Positions 1-8,565 of a DNA stretch of 64,000 nucleotides are shown piece after piece (the first letter of the stretch is position 1; each line of letters begins with the position of its first letter). Both the position numbers and the translations under genes were made by a program. The DNA is taken from assembly GCA_943789205.1 (NCBI GenBank), contig CALSTG010000001.1:1788435-1852434 (forward strand), in the 5' to 3' direction. The stretch comes from an uncultured Flavobacteriales bacterium (GTDB lineage: Bacteria > Bacteroidota > Bacteroidia > Flavobacteriales_D > Crocinitomicaceae). The notes beneath the pieces are model-generated. The model had not been told where the DNA came from. It was given only the letters and a program-made list of their open reading frames with translations, and searched no databases.

Positions 1-312
1 GCGAACCGCAAATGTCTTTTTTACATCAAAGAAGTTAGACCAATTTATTTTTCTCGCTTGATTGTATAAGTCATCTTCCGACTTTATTCTAAACGTTGTG
101 ATTTCTACGAGTATGGAAATTGCACACCTAAGATGTAGGTTTAAAAAATACACATCTTTCCATGTTCCTTTGAGCTGAACCGCACGATTGAGTTTTGATA
201 CTTTCGGGTAGCCCAACTCGTTGAGTTCCTCTATAAGCGTTTCTTCAAATCCAAAAAAACATTTTACGGTTAAGGTTAATTCTTTGGAGAAACCTTGAAT
301 TGTACCACTCAT
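1..312 (-). CDS. THUMP-domain class I SAM-dependent RNA methyltransferase, N-terminal part (runs off left edge)
   Basis: On the minus strand an open frame starts at the ATG at 310-312 and is uninterrupted for 104 codons to the window edge, so only the N-terminus is present. It contains FFGFEETLIEELNELG early on, followed by LNRAVQLKG and a stretch with NLHLRCAISILVEI and DDLYNQARKINW. This pattern is characteristic of the N-terminal ferredoxin-like/THUMP region of the RlmL / YpsC / Trm14-type rRNA guanine-N2 methyltransferases; the catalytic Rossmann domain would lie outside the window. It is divergent from the phospholipase gene to its right, with only about 38 bases between the two preferred starts. 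The family assignment rests on the N-terminus alone, so the exact target RNA cannot be named. Confidence 0.72.
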   Translation of the reverse strand, partial: MSGTIQGFSKELTLTVKCFFGFEETLIEELNELGYPKVSKLNRAVQLKGTWKDVYFLNLHLRCAISILVEITTFRIKSEDDLYNQARKINWSNFFDVKKTFAVR

Positions 313-350
313 TTTATCTAATTTTATCTTTCTACCTACAAAAGAACACA

Positions 351-2633
351 TTGAAAACGAGTTTCCTTCTAATTTTTGTATTATTTCTTTATCAGAATAA
401 TTTTGCGCAACACAAAATTGGTCTTGTTTTGAGTGGAGGTGGTGCCTCAGCTCTGGCTCATGTTGGTGTATTAAAGGCACTTGAAGAATACCGTATTCCA
501 ATCGATTATATCACAGGTTCATCGGCTGGAGCCTTGGTGGGTAGCCTTTATGCCTGCGGATACAGTCCGGAGGAAATAGAAAGTTTTATTCTATCAGAAG
601 ATTTTTTAATTATGTCAAAGGGAAACCTTCGACCTGAGAATAGGTTATTGATTAGGGAGCCTTCCCATAATGCAGGCACCATAGGGTTTTCATTGGCAAA
701 GGATAGCATCATCCGAAAATCGATTCCATTAAATGTCGTAACACCGACCTTACTCGATTTTGAAATGTTAAAAATATTAGGTGTAACTGGAGCGAGCTTG
801 AATAATGATTTTGATCGTTTGTTTGTTCCGTTTCGTTGCGTCGCCTCTGATGTTTATGGTAAAAATAGTGTAGTATTCTCAAATGGAAACCTAAATGAGG
901 TCGTACGAGCCTCGATGACCTACCCTCTTTATGTAAACCCAATTAAAATAGATGGTATCATTTATTTTGATGGAGGAATGTATGACAACTTTCCTTCAGA
1001 TGTCATGTGTAATGCCTTTGAACCAGATTTTCTAATTGGCAGCAATGTTTCAACAAATATGGAACTACCTGATGAGAGAGATATGTTCGGCGTGTTGCGC
1101 TCAATGATGACCACTCCTACGAGTTATGACCTTCCTTGTGCTGATGGATTGGTAATTGAAGCGATTACAGATATAGGTGTTTTTGAATTTGAACGCGCTA
1201 AAGAAGCTATTGATGTTGGATATCAAAAAGCCCTAGAGTCTATCGACTCGCTCCAAGCGCTTATAATAAGAAGGGTGGACAAAGTGACTCTCGATAACAA
1301 AAGACAAGCTTTTAGAGCATCATTGATGCCTCTTAAGATTTCATCAGTGAATGCTGTAGATAGAGATAATAAAGAGGTTGCTTTTGCGAAAAGAAGCTTG
1401 ATGCGTAAACAAAAGAAGGAAGTATTAGATGCTGATGTTTTTGAAAAAAGATATTTTCGTTTGAATGCCTCACCTTCCTTATGGTACATGTATCCGAATT
1501 TAACTTTAATGCAAGATTCGAGTTATCATATTGATCTCAAAATCAATCGCTCAAAAGAGTTCACAATCGACGTGGGTGGGCATTTTTCCTCGAGACCTGT
1601 GAATACAGGTTATATTGGTCTAGGTTATCAAAACATGGGTAAAAGTGCATATGTGCTGCATGCTGAGTCCTATTTCGGTAAGTTTTATGGCTCTATTAAA
1701 ACGGACTTTACATTTGATTTACCCACTACATTACCCATTTCAGTACTAGGATATTATACAATGAATCGCTGGGACTTCTTTCGCAGTTTTGCTACATTTT
1801 TTGAAGATGTAAGGCCTTCTTTTTTAGTGCAATTTGAAATGTATGGTGGATTATCTGCGAGATTGGCGTATAAGAACAATTCATACTCTGAAATTGATTA
1901 TCGGCTGTTCAGTTTAGAAGATGATTACTATCAAATTGATGATTTTACAAATTTGGATACGGCAGATTTTACGCGATTTGAAGGGAGTTCATTTTCATAC
2001 AAAATAAAGCAGAGTACATTGAATCGTAGACAATTTGCAAGCTCTGGTAGTTCATTTGATTTTACAACTCGTTATGTAAATGGTTATGAGAATTCTTTCC
2101 CCGGTTCTACTTCTCTTTTGTCAGATACTATTTCGAAAAGACATAGTTGGATAGCATTTAGTACGGAATTTCAAATTTTTCCAATTGATAAAAAGATTTT
2201 TCATTTGGGTGTGAATGGAAAGGCAGTTTGGAGTACACAGACTTTGTTCGCGAATTACACCGCATCATTGCTTTCAAGTCCAAGCTTTGATTTAACACCT
2301 GATTCTAAGACCTTTTTTCTTCCTGAGTTTCGTTCCCCGCAATTTATGGGAGTGGGATTAAATTTTATTTTTTCGATGAGCTCGAAATTTGATCTTCGCT
2401 TTGACAGCTATTTGTATCAACCGATAATTATGCTTTCTAAACTAGAAAATGTTTCTTACGTTTATGCAGAGCCTATTAAAGATGCTGAAATTTTGAGCTC
2501 AGCATCTTTAATTTTTCATAGCCTTGTAGGTCCAATAAGGGCGACACTAAATTATTTTCCTAAACAAAAAGAACCGTTCTCCTTTCAAGTGAGCTATGGT
2601 TATATTATTTTTAACAACCGCGCAATACGATAA
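351..2633 (+). CDS. Patatin-like phospholipase with C-terminal outer-membrane barrel domain
   Basis: Predicted exported phospholipase (patatin Ser-Asp dyad) followed by a surface-antigen-like beta-barrel. I prefer the TTG start at 351, because it gives a clean signal peptide (MKTSFLLIFVLFLYQNNFAQ) and avoids the divergent neighbour's start; an in-frame upstream TTG at 300 would overlap that gene. From this start, residues 23-35 hold the glycine-rich oxyanion loop (GLVLSGGGA), the nucleophile elbow GSSAG is at 56-60 (Ser58) and the partner Asp is in DGG at 207-209. From about residue 350 the sequence turns into alternating beta-strand-like segments rich in Tyr/Phe, ending at the outer-membrane-like C-terminus. 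The architecture resembles PlpD-type (type Vd) autotransporters but lacks an obvious single POTRA call by eye. Length 760 aa is usual for Bacteroidota members. The substrate is unknown. Confidence 0.85.
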   Translation: MKTSFLLIFVLFLYQNNFAQHKIGLVLSGGGASALAHVGVLKALEEYRIPIDYITGSSAGALVGSLYACGYSPEEIESFILSEDFLIMSKGNLRPENRLLIREPSHNAGTIGFSLAKDSIIRKSIPLNVVTPTLLDFEMLKILGVTGASLNNDFDRLFVPFRCVASDVYGKNSVVFSNGNLNEVVRASMTYPLYVNPIKIDGIIYFDGGMYDNFPSDVMCNAFEPDFLIGSNVSTNMELPDERDMFGVLRSMMTTPTSYDLPCADGLVIEAITDIGVFEFERAKEAIDVGYQKALESIDSLQALIIRRVDKVTLDNKRQAFRASLMPLKISSVNAVDRDNKEVAFAKRSLMRKQKKEVLDADVFEKRYFRLNASPSLWYMYPNLTLMQDSSYHIDLKINRSKEFTIDVGGHFSSRPVNTGYIGLGYQNMGKSAYVLHAESYFGKFYGSIKTDFTFDLPTTLPISVLGYYTMNRWDFFRSFATFFEDVRPSFLVQFEMYGGLSARLAYKNNSYSEIDYRLFSLEDDYYQIDDFTNLDTADFTRFEGSSFSYKIKQSTLNRRQFASSGSSFDFTTRYVNGYENSFPGSTSLLSDTISKRHSWIAFSTEFQIFPIDKKIFHLGVNGKAVWSTQTLFANYTASLLSSPSFDLTPDSKTFFLPEFRSPQFMGVGLNFIFSMSSKFDLRFDSYLYQPIIMLSKLENVSYVYAEPIKDAEILSSASLIFHSLVGPIRATLNYFPKQKEPFSFQVSYGYIIFNNRAIR

Positions 2634-2643
2634 TCAAGTAAGT

Positions 2644-3713
2644 ATGAAAAAAAGAATATGTGGCATTCAACAAATGGGCATTGGTGTTCCTAATGTAGAA
2701 GAGGCTTGGTCCTGGTACAGGCGTAATTTTGGTGTTGATGTTCGCATCTTTGAAGAAGCTGCCGAAGCACCCCTTATGATTGACTACACCGGAGGGAAAG
2801 TTCATTCCCGAACGGCGACGCTAGCCTTAAGTATGGATGGCGGAGGCGGATTTGAAATTTGGCAATTTACTTCCCGCACAACAGAAAAGGCACCTTTTGA
2901 ACTTCAGCTCGGTGATTATGGGATGATTGCTTGTAAAATCAAATCACGTGATGTAAACGCCTCTTATGAGAATATGCTTAAAAATGGAGTAGCCTCATTA
3001 TCTAAGGTGTCTAAAACTCCCGACAATAAGGATCATTTTTTTGTGAAAGGTCCAAACGGAAATATATTTGAGGTTGATAGAATCATCGGATTGGTTTTCT
3101 CATACAAAACACCCTTCACATTGTGGGGGTGTGGCAGGGTCTATTATTGGTGTTTCTGACATTGATGAATCCTTAAAACTTTATAGAGATGTTTTGGCTT
3201 ATGATGAAGTTGTTTATGATCAAACTGATTCATTTGAGGACTTAGACTTTTTCCCTTCAGGAAAAGGTAGATTTAGACGTGTATTGTTAAAGCATTCTGT
3301 GAAAAGAAGCTGGTCCATTTGCACCGTTATTGGGTGATTCTACAATAGAATTGGTACAGTCGTTGGAGCGTAAAGATTGCAAGAAAATATTTGAGAATAG
3401 ATTTTGGGGTGATTGGGGCTTCATTCATCTCTGCTTTGATATCCAGGGTATGGATGCTCTCAAGGCTGAATGTGAAGCAAAGGGTTTTCCATTTACCGTA
3501 GATAGCTCAGATACTTTTGACATGGGTGAAGCAGGAGGTCGATTTTCATATGTCGAAGATCCTGATGGCACGTTAATTGAATTTGTAGAAACACACAAAG
3601 TTCCAATTCTAAAAAAGATTGGATGGTACATTCATTTAAAAAACAGAAAGCCTGGTAAATCATTGCCAAGAATAATTCTTAAGCTAATGGGATTGAATCG
3701 TTTCAAGGATTAA
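2644..3713 (+). CDS. VOC-superfamily protein with two glyoxalase-like domains, broken by two +1 frameshifts
   Basis: Three consecutive frames together encode one protein of about 355 aa with two vicinal-oxygen-chelate domains. Frame one starts at the ATG at 2644 and holds a complete first domain (MGIGVPNVEEAWSWY ... NGNIFEVD). An extra base near 3076 moves the reading to the next frame (IIGVSDIDESLKLYRDVL), and an extra A in the AAGAAG tract near 3307 moves it again (GDSTIELVQSLE ... GFIHLCFDI ... DGTLIEFVE). Removing one base at each site restores continuous homology-like sequence: EV-IESSDWF at the first and KRAGPFAPLLGDS at the second. The His in GFIHLCFD and Glu in LIEFVE are the positions expected to bind metal in the second domain. 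The reaction is unknown. Sequencing error is more likely than decay, because nothing else in the gene has drifted. It overlaps the convergent serine hydrolase by four bases. Confidence 0.75.
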
Positions 3714-5521
3714 GGTTGTATCGCTTTGTAAACTATTTTTTGCATGTCAGTTCTAATATTCATGTCTCGAATCTTCCAATTTTCTTGATTTGGATGCACC
3801 CGATTTGACAAGAAAATGAATATCACTTCATCTTTAGGATCTGCCCAAGCCAATGCCCCTGTAAATCCAGAATGTCCAAAGCTTGATTGAGAAGCTAACT
3901 TACTGCATGTGCCGCCGCCATTTTCTCTTGGTCGGTCAAAACCGATACCCCTTCTATTTTTTTCATATTGTTTTTTTGTAAAGCGTTTACGAATACTTTC
4001 AGTGAAAAATTGATTTCCGGCGTAGCTTCCATTTTTAATAAACAATTGCATTATTGCTGCAAGGTCAGATGCATTACTAAAAATGCCAGCATGACCACCA
4101 ACGCCACCTAACATAGCGGCCCCTGGATCGTGAACGTAGCCATGAATGAGTTGTTTTCGGAATTTATGATCGTGTTCTGTTGGAACAATACGGTCTTTTT
4201 CAAAGTGATTTAATGGTGTGTATCTTATATTTTGAAGGCCCATAGGTTCATATATTTTACGATGAAGAAATACATCTTGCCCTTCACCTAAGATAGATTC
4301 AAAGACCTTTTGGGTAAAATAATAGCAAAGGTCAGAGTATTTATACTTCTTTGCACCTAATGGATTGCTTAAAATTTTGTCATACATGTATTGCGTATAA
4401 TTTTTGTGAATGAAAATGTTTTCGGCTACTGGTATGGCGTATAAAGAATCCATAGTATCTCTGTACACTTCAGGGTTGAGGACTCCTTCTTTTAGTGTTT
4501 TAATGTAAAATGGAATCCATGATTTTAAACCAGCCTGATGTGCCATCATTTCGCGAATAACAATATTTTCATATTCAGTTCCTTCAGTCAATTCAGGGAT
4601 GTATTTGCCAAGCGTTTTATCGACATGAAAAAGATTAAAATGCTCTAAATACATCGCGATAAGTGTGCTTCCTGCAATTTTTGTAATGGATGCAATATCA
4701 TAAACATCATTATTTTTCACTTTAAGCGCATCGCTTTCATAGGTGTGATGACCAAAACTTTTTTCATAGACAATGTTTCCTTTGATCGAGACTAAAACTT
4801 GACATCCGGGAAATGCGCCTTCTTCAATTGCACGATGAGCGATGCTATCAATTCCTTTAAAATCTTCTGGATTTAAACCTATGAAGTTGGGACTTGTATA
4901 ACGCAACCTACCATTCGTTTCGATTTCCTGCTGTTCTATTTGTTTAGAACCAAGTATCCATTTTATTCCTGGGCTAATTGTATTAGGGGGGCTATTTCTT
5001 CTTGCGCCCATAATTAGCTGTGCTGCCTCTTGTTGCGCATATACACTTGTGTCATTACAATATATTATCGCGTTACAATTGGATAATGGTAAGTCCAATA
5101 TGTGTTGGGGGTTGTAATATTTTTTCACCCCAAAAACAATAACAATTACTTTTTCGTTTGGGATTTTTTTGAGCCTCTTAAAAAAGTGATCCAGCTGTAT
5201 TGCTGCTATAGAATCATTCTCTGGTGCCAAATAAGATATAATATGAACATCATTATGATCAATATTTTTTAAAAACAAAGCACTGTCTTTTGAAATTTCA
5301 GAAACCTTTGAGAATTTATTGAGCATTTCCCCAAATGCAGAGGTTTGCTCTCCATATGATGTTCTAAACACCTTTCTATTTAATTGGTCAAGAGGAAGTA
5401 ATTCATCATTGTTTTGAAAAATATAGAGTAAGGAATCTTTTTCTATTTCAGAAGCGTTTTGAGCGTTCGAGTAATGCAAAAAGAATAGGTTCAATATGAG
5501 AAAAGGAAGTGTGTATTTCAT
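3710..5521 (-). CDS. Exported class C beta-lactamase-like serine hydrolase with a GH3 C-terminal-domain remnant
   Basis: Predicted periplasmic serine hydrolase, 603 aa. The ATG at 5519-5521 gives a good signal peptide (MKYTLPFLILNLFFLHYSNAQ); a TTG nine bases upstream is less likely. Residues about 210-600 form the beta-lactamase/PBP-like fold: SxxK is Ser278-Ile-Thr-Lys281, the second motif is Tyr395-Ser-Asp, and the third is His550-Ser-Gly. Residues 30-205 look like the C-terminal domain of family 3 glycoside hydrolases: NNDELLPLDQLNRK opens it and NGRLRYTSP closes it, both typical of the Bacteroidota GH3-GH3_C-serine-hydrolase fusion proteins of roughly 970 aa. The catalytic GH3 barrel that normally precedes this is absent although the signal peptide is intact. 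A role in peptidoglycan or amide/ester cleavage is possible but unproven. Confidence 0.85.
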   Translation of the reverse strand: MKYTLPFLILNLFFLHYSNAQNASEIEKDSLLYIFQNNDELLPLDQLNRKVFRTSYGEQTSAFGEMLNKFSKVSEISKDSALFLKNIDHNDVHIISYLAPENDSIAAIQLDHFFKRLKKIPNEKVIVIVFGVKKYYNPQHILDLPLSNCNAIIYCNDTSVYAQQEAAQLIMGARRNSPPNTISPGIKWILGSKQIEQQEIETNGRLRYTSPNFIGLNPEDFKGIDSIAHRAIEEGAFPGCQVLVSIKGNIVYEKSFGHHTYESDALKVKNNDVYDIASITKIAGSTLIAMYLEHFNLFHVDKTLGKYIPELTEGTEYENIVIREMMAHQAGLKSWIPFYIKTLKEGVLNPEVYRDTMDSLYAIPVAENIFIHKNYTQYMYDKILSNPLGAKKYKYSDLCYYFTQKVFESILGEGQDVFLHRKIYEPMGLQNIRYTPLNHFEKDRIVPTEHDHKFRKQLIHGYVHDPGAAMLGGVGGHAGIFSNASDLAAIMQLFIKNGSYAGNQFFTESIRKRFTKKQYEKNRRGIGFDRPRENGGGTCSKLASQSSFGHSGFTGALAWADPKDEVIFIFLSNRVHPNQENWKIRDMNIRTDMQKIVYKAIQP

Positions 5522-5596
5522 GTCGTTCAATTCATGACGAAACTAAATATTTTTCTTTTCAAAAATCGGCAAATTTATCTTTAGTTCTTAACAAGT

Positions 5597-6283
5597 TTAT
5601 TGCAAATCAATACGAATCGGTAAATACATGCGTGAGTGTACTTTACGCCCTTCAAATTCGCCTGGAATCCATTTGGGCATGGATTGTATCATTCGTTTTA
5701 CTTCTCTGACGACACTCTTGTCATGCTTACCATGGACGATGATTTCATTTATGCCTCCCAAATCATCTACTACAAATTCAACATGAATTAAAAGTTCACC
5801 AAATCCTAATAAATCCATTCTGTTTAAATCTAAATTGTGGACTATGTACTTCGTCATCTCGGGTATACCTCCAAAAAATTCAGCCTCCTGATCTGGGAAA
5901 TCTATGACGTCTGGTATTACAGGAACGACTTTATATACAACAGTGCTGTCAAAAGCTATTGGATTCGGTAAGATGTTTACTGTACTTGTTGAATCAGGCT
6001 TATTTTTTGAAATTTTAATTTTCGTTGTTGGCTTGCTTTTGAGATTAATTTTTTTCGTGCTACTTTTCTTGTTATCTTTTATTTTAAGCTTTTTGATTTT
6101 AGTGGGTTTTTTTAATTTCTTTTGAACTCTTGGTTCAAATTTTATTTGGGTTGATTCCACTTTATTGAGTTCTTTTTTAATTACATCTTTTTCTGAATAG
6201 CTAAATGCCGCAAATAAAATTGCCGAGATGAATAATAATCCATTTGATAGAAAGGAGAAATGGTGCTTATTTTTTGGTTTCAT
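5597..6283 (-). CDS. TonB-like energy transducer with lysine-rich linker
   Basis: A 228-aa protein with one N-terminal membrane segment (about residues 12-28), a long highly basic linker (about 35-105) and a C-terminal TonB fold ending in MPKWIPGEFEGRKVHSRM and YLPIRIDL. The conserved pattern P.W.PG...G..V.....LPI.F matches the TonB C-terminal domain that contacts TonB boxes of outer-membrane transporters. The linker is unusual: instead of the common Pro/Glu/Lys repeats it is dominated by lysine (KKLKKPTKIKKLKIKDNKK). No ExbB/ExbD gene is in the window, so its motor partner lies elsewhere. It reads in the same direction as, and just upstream of, the serine hydrolase gene, with about 75 bases between them. 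Confidence 0.82.
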   Translation of the reverse strand: MKPKNKHHFSFLSNGLLFISAILFAAFSYSEKDVIKKELNKVESTQIKFEPRVQKKLKKPTKIKKLKIKDNKKSSTKKINLKSKPTTKIKISKNKPDSTSTVNILPNPIAFDSTVVYKVVPVIPDVIDFPDQEAEFFGGIPEMTKYIVHNLDLNRMDLLGFGELLIHVEFVVDDLGGINEIIVHGKHDKSVVREVKRMIQSMPKWIPGEFEGRKVHSRMYLPIRIDLQ

Positions 6284-6327
6284 AGTTTTGTTTTTTTACT
6301 CTAAAACAAAAGCCATGCCATGAAGAA

Positions 6328-6346
6328 AAGTGTTAATATGACACTT
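6328..6346. promoter_or_regulatory. Inverted repeat in the tonB-like/pckA divergent intergenic region
   Basis: The sequence AAGTGT-N7-ACACTT forms a 6-bp inverted repeat about 45 bases upstream of the tonB-like start and about 110 bases upstream of the pckA promoter. The size suits a dimeric regulator site, but no regulator is identified and a chance palindrome cannot be excluded. Confidence 0.25.
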
Positions 6347-6432
6347 ACTTAATATACGAAATTTTAACCAAATTGAGTAATTAATTTACGAACAATACAA
6401 AACATCATTGTTAGTAAAAAGCACTATCAAAC

Positions 6433-6464
6433 TTGGCGAATTCTGAGTGCGAACACTAATTTTG
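6433..6464 (+). promoter_or_regulatory. Bacteroidota-type promoter of pckA
   Basis: TTG at 6433-6435 and TAATTTTG at 6457-6464, separated by 21 bases, fit the Bacteroidota sigma-factor consensus (TTG near -33, TAnnTTTG near -7). Transcription would start about 6470, giving a leader of roughly 30 bases before the pckA ATG. Confidence 0.6.
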
Positions 6465-6499
6465 TAATAGAAATATAAGCGTAGCTTAAAAAACATTTT

Positions 6500-8110
6500 A
6501 TGGATTTATTCGGGAATTTTGGTTCCTCCGCAGACCTTGGAAGCTCTATAGGTTTGAAAACAACAGGAAATCAATTTTGGAATTTAACACCTGCAGAATT
6601 AGTAGAAGACACCATATTACAGGGTCAAGGGCTACTAACGGATACAGGGGCCTTGGCAATAGATACGGGAGAGTTTACTGGTCGGTCACCAAAAGACAGA
6701 TTTATAGTTGAAGATGCTATCACTAAAGACGCAGTGTGGTGGGGTGGTATCAACAAGGGAATTAGTGAGGCACATTTCGATACCATTTATGATCGAATGA
6801 AGGCCTATTTGGCTGGTCGGGATGTTTATGTAAGGGACGCAATTGCTTGTGCGGACAATGACTTTAAAATGAATATTAGAGTTGTTACAGAATATGCTTG
6901 GTCAAATATGTTTGCTTACAATATGTTTCTTCGACCTGAGGCGCATGAATTAGAGAATTTCCTTCCTGACTGGCATATCATATGCGCACCAGGTTTCATG
7001 GCAGATCCTGACATCGATGGAACGCGTCAGCATAACTTTGCGGTTTTAAATTTTTCGAAAAAAATGATTTTAATTGGTGGAACTGGTTACACTGGTGAAA
7101 TCAAGAAAGGAATTTTTTCAGTTTTAAATTTTGTCCTTCCTCACGACAGAAATGTATTGTCTATGCACTGTTCAGCAAACGTTGGAGATGAGGGTGATAC
7201 TGCCATATTTTTCGGTTTGTCTGGCACGGGTAAAACAACGCTCTCTTCAGATCCAAAAAGAGCTTTGATAGGTGATGATGAGCATGGATGGAGTAACGAG
7301 ACAGTCTTTAATTTTGAAGGAGGCTGTTATGCTAAAACTATTGATTTGTCGCGTGAAAAAGAGCCTCAAATTTATGATGCCATAAAATTTGGTGCTTTAT
7401 TAGAAAACATAGGTTTTGAAAATGAAAGTTCTACGCCAGATTATACCGATGGTTCTATTACCGAAAATACACGTGTTTCTTACCCTATATCACACATTCA
7501 AAATGTTGTTAATCCTTCAAAAGGTGCTGCGCCAAAAAATATATTCTTTTTGACTGCTGATGCTTTTGGTGTTTTACCTCCGATTTCAAAGTTAACAACG
7601 GAGCAGGCAATGTATCATTTCATGTCAGGATACACAGCGAAAGTAGCAGGTACTGAGGTAGGGATTACGGAGCCTACAACTACTTTTTCTGCATGTTTCG
7701 GTGCTGCATTTTTACCTTTACATCCTGCAAAATACGCAAAACTGTTAGGTGAAAAGCTGTCAAATTCTGACACTAAAGTTTGGTTGATCAATACGGGTTG
7801 GTCAGGTGGAAGCTATGGTGTTGGTAGTCGCATGAAACTTGGGTATACAAGAGCGATGATAACAGCAGCCTTGGAGGGCGATTTAGATAATTGTAGCTAT
7901 GCTACTTTGCCAATATTTGAGCTCTCCTATCCTATAAGCTGTCCAAATGTTCCGGAGGAACTTTTAAATCCGAAGCAAACTTGGCAGGATCCAGTCGCAT
8001 ACGACGAGACAGCTGCTAAACTGGCCGCGAAGTTTGTTGACAATTTTGAGACCTTTAAGGATGAAACAGATGCATCGATTTTAGCTGCTGCCCCAAGAGT
8101 ATTAGTCTAA
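6500..8110 (+). CDS. pckA: Phosphoenolpyruvate carboxykinase (ATP)
   Basis: Converts oxaloacetate plus ATP to phosphoenolpyruvate plus CO2, the committed entry to gluconeogenesis. The 536-aa length is normal for the ATP-dependent family. The kinase-1a nucleotide loop GLSGTGKTTLS lies around residues 238-248, preceded by the metal-binding segment MHCSANVG and followed by the kinase-2 region GDDEHGW. The substrate-binding segment EFTGRSPKDRF is near residue 53-63. The gene stands alone, between its own consensus promoter and a strong intrinsic terminator, so it is probably transcribed as a single gene. Nothing is missing or odd in the sequence. Confidence 0.97.
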   Translation: MDLFGNFGSSADLGSSIGLKTTGNQFWNLTPAELVEDTILQGQGLLTDTGALAIDTGEFTGRSPKDRFIVEDAITKDAVWWGGINKGISEAHFDTIYDRMKAYLAGRDVYVRDAIACADNDFKMNIRVVTEYAWSNMFAYNMFLRPEAHELENFLPDWHIICAPGFMADPDIDGTRQHNFAVLNFSKKMILIGGTGYTGEIKKGIFSVLNFVLPHDRNVLSMHCSANVGDEGDTAIFFGLSGTGKTTLSSDPKRALIGDDEHGWSNETVFNFEGGCYAKTIDLSREKEPQIYDAIKFGALLENIGFENESSTPDYTDGSITENTRVSYPISHIQNVVNPSKGAAPKNIFFLTADAFGVLPPISKLTTEQAMYHFMSGYTAKVAGTEVGITEPTTTFSACFGAAFLPLHPAKYAKLLGEKLSNSDTKVWLINTGWSGGSYGVGSRMKLGYTRAMITAALEGDLDNCSYATLPIFELSYPISCPNVPEELLNPKQTWQDPVAYDETAAKLAAKFVDNFETFKDETDASILAAAPRVLV

Positions 8111-8135
8111 GAGGCATTAAATTTTTATATAATTC

Positions 8136-8160
8136 AAGCCCTCACACGAGGGCTTTTTTT
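8136..8160 (+). terminator. Intrinsic terminator of pckA
   Basis: An 8-bp stem (AAGCCCTC / GAGGGCTT) with the 4-base loop ACAC is followed directly by a run of T, 26 bases after the pckA stop codon. This is a standard rho-independent terminator for the plus strand. Confidence 0.88.
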
Positions 8161-8202
8161 ATTTGGTGCAATGCGAGTTTGAAGATTTGTAAAATTCAAG
8201 GT

Positions 8203-8231
8203 AAAAAAAAAGCCCTCAGACGAGGGCTTTT
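8203..8231 (-). terminator. Intrinsic terminator of rpmH
   Basis: A 9-bp stem (AAAGCCCTC / GAGGGCTTT) with loop AGAC, read on the minus strand, runs into a stretch of nine T (the A-run at 8203-8211 on the plus strand). It lies 20 bases beyond the rpmH stop. The stem is identical to that of the pckA terminator 74 bases away. Confidence 0.85.
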
Positions 8232-8250
8232 AAATATGTTTGAGATGTGC

Positions 8251-8409
8251 TTATCTCTTAGCAAATGTTTCGTCAGAAACACTTATTTTCTTTCTTCCTT
8301 TTTTTCTTCGGTTAGCCAATACGCGTCTACCATTTTTGGTAGCCATACGGCTTCTAAAACCGTGCTTATTTCTTCTTTTTCTTAACGAAGGTTGAAACGT
8401 TCTTTTCAT
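8251..8409 (-). CDS. rpmH: 50S ribosomal protein L34
   Basis: A 52-aa, very basic protein encoded on the minus strand, with ATG at 8407-8409 and TAA at 8251-8253. It begins [19 protein letters not shown], continues [20 protein letters not shown] and ends in TFAKR, which is the full L34 signature (small zinc-free protein of the large subunit near the tunnel). The gene is complete. In many bacteria rpmH neighbours rnpA and dnaA; here neither is adjacent and it sits between pckA and an ABC exporter gene, which is common in Bacteroidota. It has its own terminator downstream. Confidence 0.97.
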   Translation of the reverse strand: MKRTFQPSLRKRRNKHGFRSRMATKNGRRVLANRRKKGRKKISVSDETFAKR

Positions 8410-8523
8410 TTCTTATAATTCAAATTAATGTTCATTTGAGGACTGCAAAGATAGATATTTTTTAGAGAATACAAATCATAGAGATAAAAATATTTAAAAA
8501 AAAGTTTTACTCGTTGAAAGCGC

Positions 8524-8531
8524 TATTTTTG
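8524..8531 (+). promoter_or_regulatory. Probable -7 element for the ABC exporter gene
   Basis: TATTTTTG matches TAnnTTTG and lies 34 bases before the ATG of the exporter gene. A TTT near 8505-8507 is at a plausible -33 distance but is a weak match. Confidence 0.5.
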
Positions 8532-8565
8532 TAAATGATTAAAAAGTATCATACACAAATGCTAT

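Noticed and set aside
3068..3337. Programmed frameshifting in the VOC gene
   Set aside because: Two separate +1 steps would be needed, no slippery heptamer or following stem-loop is visible, and several unrelated genes in the window have similar single-base breaks.
5904..6125. Open frame on the plus strand encoding a hydrophobic, membrane-like 73-residue peptide
   Set aside because: It is exactly antisense to the lysine-rich linker of the TonB-like gene; AAA/AAG codons read backwards as TTT/CTT, which creates a false hydrophobic peptide.
8179..8385. Plus-strand 68-residue open frame
   Set aside because: It is antisense to rpmH, whose full L34 signature on the minus strand explains the region.
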